Assembly: GCA_003161515.1 (NCBI GenBank)
Contig: PMOH01000360.1
Span: 1-11,658 of the forward strand
Length of the DNA: 11,658 nucleotides
Reading direction: 5' to 3'
Origin: Deltaproteobacteria bacterium
GTDB taxonomy: Bacteria > Desulfobacterota > Binatia > Binatales > Binataceae
Both the position numbers and the translations under genes were made by a program. The notes beneath the pieces are model-generated. The model made no database searches and was not told the DNA's origin. It was given only the letters and a program-made list of their open reading frames with translations. This document shows positions 1 through 5,243 of the stretch, one piece after another (the first letter of the stretch is position 1; the number at the start of each line of letters is the position of its first letter).

Positions 1-821
1 TCGCCCGGATTGTCGATGAAAGCCTGCAGGCCGCCGGTGGTTGCGTTACGGGTCGTCTCGTTGCCCGCTACCACCAGCAAAAAGTAGTAGGAGAGCATCT
101 CGAACTGCGGGATCGGTGCGCCGTTCACCTTACCGTTGGCGACGATACTGGTGATGTCGTTGGTCGGATGCTTCATCCGCGACGCCACCATCTCGCTGAA
201 ATACTGGAACAGCCCGAGTCGCGAACGATCCATGGTTTCCTGCGCGCTGGTGCCCGCCTGGAACTCGGGATCGCCGCCGCCGATCGTCTCGTTAGTCCAT
301 CGGAAGAGCTGTTCCCAATCCTTGTGCGGAACGCCGAGCAACTCGGCGATGACGGCAAGCGGAATCTTTGACGATACGTCGGTGACGAAATCGCAGACGT
401 CGCGTCCGGTCACGTCGTCGAGCACCTCGCGCGTGATGTTCTCGATCTCGGGCCCGAGCGGACTCACTCCGCGCGGCGTGAAGTGGCGGCTGACGACGAC
501 GCGATATTCGCCGTGGTCGGGCGGATCCATGTCGAGTAGGTGGCGGAACGGGGGCGTCGGGCTCTCCGTGAAGCCGTCCTCGTTCACGAACACCAGCAAG
601 CGCGGACCGTTAAGGAACAAGCGCGGCTGCTTGGAGATCTGAATGATGTCGGCGTGCTTGGTGATCGCCCAGAACGGATCGGTTTTGGGATGCTCGCACC
701 AGAAAACCGGTTTGTGCTTGCGGAGGTAGGTCCACTCGCGATGCGGGTAGCCGTTTTGCATGTAGTGGTCGGGGCCGATGATGTTCAGCGACTCGAGTGA
801 AAGGGCCTGCTCAGTTTCCAT
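1..821 (-). CDS. Cytochrome P450 (N-terminal part, runs off the left edge)
   Basis: Reading the minus strand from ATG at 821 gives 273 open codons to the window edge with no stop, so the gene is cut by the window. Seen: an N-terminal P450 pattern with DGYPH-like NGYPHREW (residues 23-30) and PFWAITKHADI (49-59), the C-helix motif DPPDHGEYR (99-107) whose His103 and Arg107 match the HxxxR heme-propionate contacts, and the I-helix oxygen-activation motif AGNETT (252-257). The ExxR motif and heme-thiolate Cys lie beyond the edge. The family is a soluble bacterial class I P450 that hydroxylates a small lipophilic substrate using electrons from a ferredoxin. The overall look is of the CYP107/124/125/142-like soluble group, but the substrate cannot be assigned. 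GGAG lies 10 bases before the start. The ferredoxin gene is 69 bases upstream on the same strand and is the likely redox partner. Confidence 0.95.
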   Translation of the reverse strand, partial: METEQALSLESLNIIGPDHYMQNGYPHREWTYLRKHKPVFWCEHPKTDPFWAITKHADIIQISKQPRLFLNGPRLLVFVNEDGFTESPTPPFRHLLDMDPPDHGEYRVVVSRHFTPRGVSPLGPEIENITREVLDDVTGRDVCDFVTDVSSKIPLAVIAELLGVPHKDWEQLFRWTNETIGGGDPEFQAGTSAQETMDRSRLGLFQYFSEMVASRMKHPTNDITSIVANGKVNGAPIPQFEMLSYYFLLVVAGNETTRNATTGGLQAFIDNPG

Positions 822-890
822 AGGCGAGAGTCTCCGCGATTCCGCAAGTATTCAATGCTGCATTCTGACCTGATGCGCGTGGTGAGTCAT

Positions 891-1085
891 CTAGTCGTCG
901 CTGACCGTAATTGCCTGCCGGGGGCACAGCCGCGCCGCGAGCTTGAGCTTGTCGCGCATGCGTTCGGGCGGATTGTCGAGCAGCAGGTGGCTCTTGTCGT
1001 CGTCGCGCACCTCGAATACTTCCGGCGCTGCCTCCTGGCATTTCATATTTCCCTCGCACAACTTTTGATCGACAACCACCTTCAT
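891..1085 (-). CDS. Small 3Fe-4S-type ferredoxin, probable P450 redox partner
   Basis: A 64-residue acidic protein. Three cysteines are placed as in single-cluster P450 ferredoxins: Cys10, Cys16 and Cys54 followed by Pro55 (CX5C ... CP). The position where a 4Fe-4S ferredoxin would carry its fourth Cys is Asn13, so a 3Fe-4S cluster, or an unusual Asn-influenced cluster, is expected. Homologues next to P450s in mycobacteria are known to vary at this position. The likely role is to carry electrons from a ferredoxin reductase, not in this window, to the P450 encoded just downstream. The start is supported by AGGAG about 9 bases upstream. Its ribosome-binding region overlaps a sequence resembling the Rrf2-type motif seen at 4882-4896. 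Confidence 0.93.
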   Translation of the reverse strand: MKVVVDQKLCEGNMKCQEAAPEVFEVRDDDKSHLLLDNPPERMRDKLKLAARLCPRQAITVSDD

Positions 1086-1134
1086 CTGACTAGTCTCCTA
1101 TTTTCGTCGCCCGCAAATTCAGCCCGCGTAGAGA

Positions 1135-1251
1135 TCATATAAGAGGATAGTTCTTGCGCCTAGGAGTGCGGGAGTCGCGCAGCTTGAGCATCCCGCGCGG
1201 CGTCGCGACGGGCTTGCTCGTGAAGATTTCCACGCGGCAGCGCATTAGCAT
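1135..1251 (-). CDS. Possible 38-residue ORF or gene remnant, unrecognised
   Basis: Minus-strand ATG at 1251 to TGA at 1137-1135. The predicted peptide is Arg/Lys-rich (MLMRCRVEIFTSK at the start, RRKNYPLI at the end) and matches no family I know. No clear ribosome-binding site precedes it. It lies 49 bases upstream of the ferredoxin in the same direction, so it could be a leader ORF, a degraded gene end or chance in GC-rich DNA. Chance is quite possible. Confidence 0.15.
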   Translation of the reverse strand: MLMRCRVEIFTSKPVATPRGMLKLRDSRTPRRKNYPLI

Positions 1252-1368
1252 CAATTTGTCGTGTAGTTGTGACTAATAGATAGCAAAAATCCGAAATTAG
1301 CGCGTCCTTTGTGCCACAAAGAACACGCGTCTTGATGCGAATCCTTGCGCAACGACAGTCTTTCCTGC

Positions 1369-1384
1369 CATACCGAGTGGTATG
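1369..1384. promoter_or_regulatory. Candidate repressor operator, CATACC-N4-GGTATG
   Basis: A perfect 6-bp inverted repeat with a 4-base centre (GAGT), ending 35 bases before the amidohydrolase start. This is the size and symmetry of a TetR/GntR-type operator and the position expected for promoter control. No regulator gene of that type is in the window, so the link is inferred. Confidence 0.4.
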
Positions 1385-1419
1385 TTGGTTGCCTCGAGTC
1401 GCAGCCTGGAGGATCGATA

Positions 1420-3096
1420 ATGTCCTACGATCTGGTCATCAAGAACGGAACGGTCATCGACGGTACAGGCGCATTTCGGCGGCGCGCCGACGTCGCAATC
1501 AAGAACGGGAAGGTCGCGGAAATCGGTAAAGTCACCGACATCGGCACCGAAACCATCGATGCGTCCGACCTGATCGTCTCCCCGGGCTTCGTCGATCCAC
1601 ATACTCACTACGATGCTCAGATCTGTTGGGATCCATTAGTCAGTTGCACTTCATGGCACGGCGTTACCACGGTCGTGATGGGAAATTGTGGAGTAGGTAT
1701 TGCTCCCTGCAAGCCGGCGGCGCGCGAGGTGGCGGCGTGGGACCTGGTCAACGTCGAGGCGATTCCGTTCGAGGCGTTGTCGAAAGGGATTAGCTGGGAA
1801 TGGGAAACCTTTCCGGAATTCATCTCAGCGGCGGAACGTCGCGGCGCGGGAATCAATCTCGCGTTCCTCGCACCGCTAACTCCATTTCGGCATTACGTGC
1901 TGGGCGACGAATCGATGGAACGCGAAGCTACGCCCGATGAGACGACGCGGGTCGCCGGGCTTTTGCGCGGAGCGATGGACGCGGGCGCGTTCGGATTTTC
2001 CACGACGACCTTGCCGCAACATATCGGCTACCAGGGACGTCCGCTGGCGTGCCGGCTGGCATCGACCGACGAGCTGAAGGCCTACGCCAATGTGCTGCGC
2101 GACGTGGGTCGCGGCGCGATCGAAATAGCACTCACGCGGCGCGCCGGCCGCATGTCGGAGGACGAAGAGGGATTGCTGGAATTTCTGCTCGACGAGAGCA
2201 TGCGCCCGGTGACGTGGCTCGCGATGGCCAGCCGTCCCGACAAGCCCGAGGCCAGCGAGGATACTCTGCGGCGGCTCGAGCCGTTGATTAAGCGCGGCGG
2301 CGTGCCGCAGGTGCTGTGCAAGCCGTTCGTGGTGCAGATGGATATGCGCAACCCGTTTTCTTTCGCGGACATGGCGCCGTGGGGACCAGTTTTCAATCAG
2401 CCGCTCGAGAAGCAGAAGGAGTTCTACCGCGATCCCAATTTTCGCGGCGCGTTTCGCGAGGAGCTCAAGCGGCCCTATCTGTTCCAGGGCAAATGGAATC
2501 GGGTCGAGGTGCTCGAGGTCACGAAGCCCACGCTGAAGCAGTACGAGCGCAAGACAATCGGCGAAATCGCCGATCAGCGCCATGAGGATCCGCTCGACAC
2601 CTTCTTCGACCTCGCGCTCGAGGACGATCTGAATATTCAGTACACGATGCAGCAGTATCATGAGGAAGGAATTCAGCGGCTGATTACGGATCCGCGCACG
2701 ATGATCGGACTCTCCGACGGTGGCGCGCACGTGAACATGCTGTGCGACGCGGGCTACTGCACCTACCTGCTCGGCACCTGGGTGCGCGAGCGGCAGGCGA
2801 TGACGCTGGAGAACGCAATCAAGCGAATCACGTCGGAGCCGGCCGACTTCTTCGGCATCAAGGATCGCGGACGGCTCAAGGTCGGGCTGCCGGCCGACGT
2901 CGCGATCTTCGACGAGCGCAAAATCGGCTCAGCCAAGCGCGCCCGCATGCAGAACGATCTCCCCGGCGGCGGCCGCCGCCTCGTGATGCCAGCCGAGGGC
3001 GTCGAGTACACGATCGTCAACGGCGACATTCTCTACGAGCACGGCCATCATTCAGGCTACCTCCCAGGCCAAGTACTGAGATCAGGCGCGCAGTAG
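1420..3096 (+). CDS. D-aminoacylase-like amidohydrolase
   Basis: A protein of 558 residues starting MSYDLVIKNG. The frame is open further upstream, but GGAGG at 1408-1412 sits 7 bases before this ATG and the family begins with exactly this beta-sandwich strand. Seen: the metal-site motif PHTH (His61, His63), the D-aminoacylase-type Cys ligand region GNCG (Cys90), and the C-terminal SDGGAH motif with Asp433 and His437. The amidohydrolase fold and the N-acyl-D-amino-acid deacylase subfamily are therefore clear. In characterised D-aminoacylases two further histidines bind metal. Here the corresponding region (ALTRRAG and WLAMAS) appears to lack them, as I recall for the related mycobacterial-type 'amidohydrolase' group. 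The substrate is unknown, and hydrolysis of an amide, ring or ester in a catabolic pathway is the safest statement. The LLM oxidoreductase follows 145 bases downstream. Confidence 0.9.
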   Translation: MSYDLVIKNGTVIDGTGAFRRRADVAIKNGKVAEIGKVTDIGTETIDASDLIVSPGFVDPHTHYDAQICWDPLVSCTSWHGVTTVVMGNCGVGIAPCKPAAREVAAWDLVNVEAIPFEALSKGISWEWETFPEFISAAERRGAGINLAFLAPLTPFRHYVLGDESMEREATPDETTRVAGLLRGAMDAGAFGFSTTTLPQHIGYQGRPLACRLASTDELKAYANVLRDVGRGAIEIALTRRAGRMSEDEEGLLEFLLDESMRPVTWLAMASRPDKPEASEDTLRRLEPLIKRGGVPQVLCKPFVVQMDMRNPFSFADMAPWGPVFNQPLEKQKEFYRDPNFRGAFREELKRPYLFQGKWNRVEVLEVTKPTLKQYERKTIGEIADQRHEDPLDTFFDLALEDDLNIQYTMQQYHEEGIQRLITDPRTMIGLSDGGAHVNMLCDAGYCTYLLGTWVRERQAMTLENAIKRITSEPADFFGIKDRGRLKVGLPADVAIFDERKIGSAKRARMQNDLPGGGRRLVMPAEGVEYTIVNGDILYEHGHHSGYLPGQVLRSGAQ

Positions 3097-3241
3097 GGTT
3101 TCGGCTTCCTCGCCCCTCGACTGCGAAGATTCGCGTGGTTGGCGCGTAGCCATAAGCTCGCGCAGACACTTCGGCGATCAGTTGTGCTATGAAAAATCCA
3201 GGGTGCGCTGACGACGCCCAACTGAACCAGGAGAAATCGCC

Positions 3242-4084
3242 ATGGCTGAATTTGGAATCTCGATGTTCCCGACTGACTACGCAATCCAGCCGATCGAACT
3301 TGCGCTCGCAGCCGAGGAACGCGGCTTCGAGTCGATGTTCTTTCCCGAGCACACGCACATACCGGCATCTCGCAAAACGCCGTGGCCCGGCGGCGCCGAT
3401 CTGCCCAAGGAGTACTGGCATACGCACGATCCCTTCGTAGCGCTCGGCGCGGCCGCGGCGGTCACAAAGAAACTCAAGCTCGGCACCGGCGTTTGCCTGG
3501 TGATCGAGCGCGACCCAATCGTGCTCGCCAAGGAAGTCGCGTCGCTCGACATGATTTCCGGCGGCCGCGTGATTTTCGGAATCGGCGCGGGCTGGAACGT
3601 CGAGGAGATGGCGAATCACGGCGCGCAGTTCAAGCGGCGCTGGAAAATCGTCAAGGAAAAAATCCTCGCGATGCGCGCGATATGGACCAGGGAAGCGGCC
3701 GAGTATCACGGCGAGTTCGTCAACTTCGATCCGATCTGGTCATTCCCCAAGCCGGTGCAGGCAGGCGGGCCGCCGATCCTGCTGGGATCGCAGTCGCCCA
3801 AGACCTTCGATCGGGTTGCCGAGTATTGCGACGGATGGATGCCGATCAATTTTCCGCGCTACGATCTCGCCGCCGGCCTGAAGGCTCTCGCCGAGGCGGG
3901 TAAGAAATCCGGACGCGGCAAACTTCCGGTCTCGATGTTTGGCGTCGGTCCGAACGAGGAGCAGGTCAAGAAATTCCTCGACCTCGGCCTCGACCGGCTG
4001 ATCTTCGCGCTCCCGCCAGCGCCCCGCGACAGCGTGCTGCCGTTGCTCGACAAGTACGCCGAGATGAAAGCCAAGGCGCGCTGA
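3242..4084 (+). CDS. LLM-class F420-dependent oxidoreductase (TIGR03619/Rv2161c-like)
   Basis: A protein of 280 residues in the luciferase-like TIM-barrel family. Seen: PEHTHIP (35-41), GTGVCLVIERDP (81-92), the LLM hallmark block SLDMISGGR (101-109) followed by GIGAGWN (113-119), and a C-terminal LDLGLDRLIFALPP segment that closes the barrel. The length and order fit the TIGR03619 group of probable F420-dependent oxidoreductases. These reduce or oxidise a substrate by hydride transfer with F420 or, in some members, FMN. The actual cofactor cannot be proved from sequence. AGGAG at 3229-3233 lies 8 bases before the ATG. It follows the amidohydrolase by 145 bases and is probably co-transcribed or co-regulated with it. 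A hairpin at 4091-4113 closes the unit. The substrate is unknown. Confidence 0.9.
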   Translation: MAEFGISMFPTDYAIQPIELALAAEERGFESMFFPEHTHIPASRKTPWPGGADLPKEYWHTHDPFVALGAAAAVTKKLKLGTGVCLVIERDPIVLAKEVASLDMISGGRVIFGIGAGWNVEEMANHGAQFKRRWKIVKEKILAMRAIWTREAAEYHGEFVNFDPIWSFPKPVQAGGPPILLGSQSPKTFDRVAEYCDGWMPINFPRYDLAAGLKALAEAGKKSGRGKLPVSMFGVGPNEEQVKKFLDLGLDRLIFALPPAPRDSVLPLLDKYAEMKAKAR

Positions 4085-4090
4085 TTTAAT

Positions 4091-4113
4091 GCGGAACCCG
4101 CCGTGGGTTCCGC
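4091..4113 (+). terminator. Perfect 9-bp hairpin after the LLM gene
   Basis: GCGGAACCC and GGGTTCCGC flank a 5-base loop (GCCGT), 6 bases after the stop codon. The stem is strong, but the following bases (ACCTCCTTGG) are not a T tract. It may be a weak intrinsic terminator, an mRNA-stabilising 3' end, or act with Rho. Confidence 0.5.
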
Positions 4114-4201
4114 ACCTCCTTGGGCAGGCGTGACCCTGCACCCAGTACTAGTCGCAAAATGGCGAGGACGCCCGTTTGCTCTCACTCAAATAAATCCGGT
4201 T

Positions 4202-4240
4202 CCCCTTCCCGCTCGGGAAGGGGTTAGGGGTTAGGTTTTT
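4202..4240. repeat. REP-like GC palindrome
   Basis: CCCCTTCCC and GGGAAGGGG form a perfect 9-bp stem with a GCTC loop, then TTAGGGGTTAGG and five T residues at 4236-4240. The C-run/G-run palindrome with a G/T-rich tail resembles dispersed extragenic palindromes found in many GC-rich genomes. The T run could also make it a second terminator. Only one copy is in the window. Confidence 0.45.
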
Positions 4241-4279
4241 CGGCATCGACCAGCCACTTCGTCGCCACGTCGGTTTTTG

Positions 4280-4305
4280 TGTCATTCAGAGCGAAGCGAA
4301 GAATC
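4280..4305. repeat. Sequence resembling a dispersed GAGCGAAGCGAAGAAT-type repeat
   Basis: The segment reads TGTCATTCAGA then GCGAAGCGAAGAATC. From memory, near-identical strings (TCATTCTGAGCGAAGCGAAGAAT) recur between genes in many unrelated environmental bacterial genomes. A single copy is present here, so the assignment rests on recall, not on repetition in the window. Confidence 0.4.
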
Positions 4306-4332
4306 CCGGCTCCTTCTCTAGTCCTGAGGCTC

Positions 4333-4380
4333 TTGACTGGATCACTCTTGATCTTTAGTCTAGCCACCCTATCGACTAAA
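4333..4380 (+). promoter_or_regulatory. Promoter and candidate Rrf2 operator upstream of the Rrf2 gene
   Basis: TTGACT (4333-4338) and TAGTCT (4356-4361) are 17 bases apart and make a fair sigma-70-type promoter, 5 of 6 and 3 of 6 to consensus. The -10 lies inside a perfect inverted repeat TTTAGTC-N13-GACTAAA (4354-4360 and 4374-4380). Its left part, TTAGTCTAGCCACC (4355-4368), recurs with one change before yezD. This is the layout expected for autoregulation by the encoded Rrf2 protein. The binding protein is inferred. Confidence 0.5.
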
Positions 4381-4391
4381 AAGTCGTCGAG

Positions 4392-4850
4392 ATGCTTTCG
4401 AAAAAGTCGAAATACGCGCTCAAGGCAATGATGGTATTGGCCAAGGAATATGGGCAGGGGCCGGTGCTGATTTCTGATTTGGCGCAGCGCGAAGGGATAC
4501 CGCGCAAGTTTCTGGAGCTAATCCTGCTCGAGCTCAAGAACCAGGGGCTGCTCCAGAGCAAGAAGGGCAAGGGCGGCGGATATTTCCTTGGACGCGAACC
4601 CCGCGCAATCAGTGTCGGGCACATAATTCGCGTGCTGGACGGGCCAATCGCTCCGTTGCCATGCGTCAGCAAGACCGCGTACATGCGATGTCGCGAATGC
4701 CGTGACGAGCGCAGTTGCGGAATCAGGATCGTCATGAAAGAAGTCCGCGATGCGACCGCGAAGATAATGGACTCGACTTCGCTCGAGGACATGCTCAAGC
4801 GCGTCGAGGAAGTGGTCACCGGCAAAGAATCGCTGAGTTTCGCGATCTGA
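4392..4850 (+). CDS. Rrf2-family transcriptional regulator with four clustered cysteines
   Basis: A protein of 152 residues. An N-terminal winged helix-turn-helix (about 1-65) begins LSKKSKYALKAM and includes the wing KKGKGGGYFL (57-66). A dimerisation helix follows at the C-terminus. The sensor segment carries Cys91, Cys100, Cys103 and Cys109 (C-X8-C-X2-C-X5-C, ending DERSCGIR). This fits Rrf2 proteins that bind an Fe-S cluster or sense cysteine metabolism, but the spacing differs from E. coli IscR (Cys92, 98, 104). It heads a sulfate-transport locus, so sulfur or cysteine supply is the likely signal. This is inference from context and from similar regulators beside cys genes. The ribosome-binding site is poor (CGAG just before ATG), suggesting low expression. 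A candidate operator lies immediately upstream. Confidence 0.92.
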   Translation: MLSKKSKYALKAMMVLAKEYGQGPVLISDLAQREGIPRKFLELILLELKNQGLLQSKKGKGGGYFLGREPRAISVGHIIRVLDGPIAPLPCVSKTAYMRCRECRDERSCGIRIVMKEVRDATAKIMDSTSLEDMLKRVEEVVTGKESLSFAI

Positions 4851-4872
4851 AATAGAAGTCGGCTATTTTTTT
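4850..4872 (+). terminator. Weak hairpin plus T run after the Rrf2 gene
   Basis: AAATAG (4850-4855) pairs with CTATTT (4863-4868) around a 7-base loop, and T residues run to 4872. The stem is short and AT-rich, so termination would be partial at best. It would separate the regulator transcript from yezD, which has its own candidate operator just downstream. TATTTT here could instead be a -10 element. Confidence 0.3.
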
Positions 4873-4878
4873 GAGGGA

Positions 4879-4892
4879 TTAGTCTAGTCACC
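4879..4892 (+). promoter_or_regulatory. Second copy of the candidate Rrf2 operator, before yezD
   Basis: TTAGTCTAGTCACC matches 4355-4368 at 13 of 14 positions. It ends 14 bases before the yezD start codon and overlaps the region where its promoter or transcript start should be. The right half-site is much weaker than in the first copy (GGATAGA against GACTAAA at the same offset). It probably lets the Rrf2 protein control the sulfate operon. Confidence 0.45.
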
Positions 4893-4906
4893 TAATAGGA
4901 TAGATT

Positions 4907-5101
4907 ATGAAACCAGATTCCATCATGGCTAACCGGCACGCTCAGGCGGAGCCCGAGTCGGGCGACGAGATCCTGCGGCGGATCGCAAATGCAATCAGCG
5001 GCGTGCGTTTTGGATCGGTCGAGGTCGTGATCCAGGACTCGCGCGTCGTGCAAATCGAGCGCAAAGAGAAGTTCCGCTTCGACAAAGCCGGTCGCGGATA
5101 G
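4907..5101 (+). CDS. yezD: YezD-family (DUF2292) small protein
   Basis: A protein of 64 residues. Residues 1-18 are variable. The core (about 21-58) reads EILRRIANAISGVRFGSVEV, then a VIQDSRVVQIERKEK segment, which is the DUF2292/YezD signature (RFGSV, QDGRVVQIE-like, EK). The family's biochemical role is not established. As I recall, it is often beside sulfur-assimilation genes, which fits here. No cysteine, signal peptide or membrane segment is present, so it is probably cytoplasmic. AGGA at 4897-4900 is 6 bases before the ATG. It sits between the Rrf2 regulator and the sulfate-uptake genes and probably starts the operon. The symbol follows the Bacillus family name and does not imply a known function. 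Confidence 0.82.
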   Translation: MKPDSIMANRHAQAEPESGDEILRRIANAISGVRFGSVEVVIQDSRVVQIERKEKFRFDKAGRG

Positions 5102-5130
5102 CCAATCGATCGAGATGAACTTTTTAGAGA

Positions 5131-5243
5131 GGAGCCTCGGACCAGGGAAGGATCCGGGGTGCATCATGCCAGAGCCGTCAACCACCAACCGCGAGCTGAC
5201 CGGTCATCCGGAAGTTCCCCAAGACGACGAGGGACTTTTTGAG
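5131..5243 (+). ncRNA. Duplicated structured leader, copy 1 (candidate cis-regulatory RNA)
   Basis: This segment aligns with 6116-6224 along its whole length. Bases 5188-5219 are identical to 6171-6202 (32 of 32), and flanks such as CGGACCAG and AAGGATCCG are also shared. GGAAGTTCCC at 5210-5219 can pair with GGGACTTTT at 5231-5239 (nine pairs, one bulged T), burying the Shine-Dalgarno GAGGGA (5229-5234). CCGG at 5200-5203 and 5208-5211 can form a competing small hairpin. Substitutions between copies fall at all codon positions and indels occur, so conservation looks like RNA or DNA, not protein. An ATG at 5166 is in frame with the gene below. Confidence 0.5.

Larger units (their letters stand above)
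1086..1419. other. Divergent intergenic region (334 bases)
   Basis: This lies between the minus-strand ferredoxin gene and the plus-strand amidohydrolase gene, so it should hold promoters for both. I see the ferredoxin ribosome-binding site at its left end, a perfect inverted repeat at 1369-1384, and an AT-richer stretch around 1256-1300 that suits a promoter but shows no convincing -35/-10 pair. A 38-codon open frame on the minus strand is listed separately. Nothing else is recognisable. Confidence 0.6.
4085..4391. other. Intergenic region rich in repeats (307 bases)
   Basis: No credible gene. From left to right it holds a perfect hairpin (4091-4113), a GC palindrome with REP character followed by GGGGTTAGG-type sequence and a T run (4202-4240), a short sequence resembling a known dispersed intergenic repeat (about 4280-4305), and the promoter and operator region of the Rrf2 gene (4333-4380). 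Confidence 0.7.

Noticed and set aside
136..800. Plus-strand frames over the P450 region
   Set aside because: The minus strand encodes a continuous P450 with C-helix and I-helix motifs. The plus-strand frames have no recognisable domain.
1345..1419. Upstream start for the amidohydrolase adding 25 residues
   Set aside because: The extension has no family similarity, spans the operator-like palindrome, and the GGAGG site clearly supports ATG 1420.
1876..2730. 284-codon minus-strand frame opposite the amidohydrolase
   Set aside because: Antisense shadow with low-complexity composition. The plus-strand protein has conserved family motifs throughout.
3097..3241. Short ORF from ATG 3189 ahead of the LLM gene
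   Set aside because: It overlaps the LLM start in another frame, lacks a ribosome-binding site and has no recognisable family. The LLM gene has its own AGGAG.
5115..5243. Upstream start for the beta-helix protein adding 43 residues
   Set aside because: The extension would put a polar segment before a clear signal peptide, and the same DNA is duplicated out of frame before the porin, so it behaves as a leader.
5131..5243. SAM-I, SAM-II, SAH or cobalamin riboswitch in the leader
   Set aside because: I compared the leader with the consensus cores of these classes as I remember them and found no match. A few shared short strings (GGAGC, CTCGG) are not in the right arrangement.
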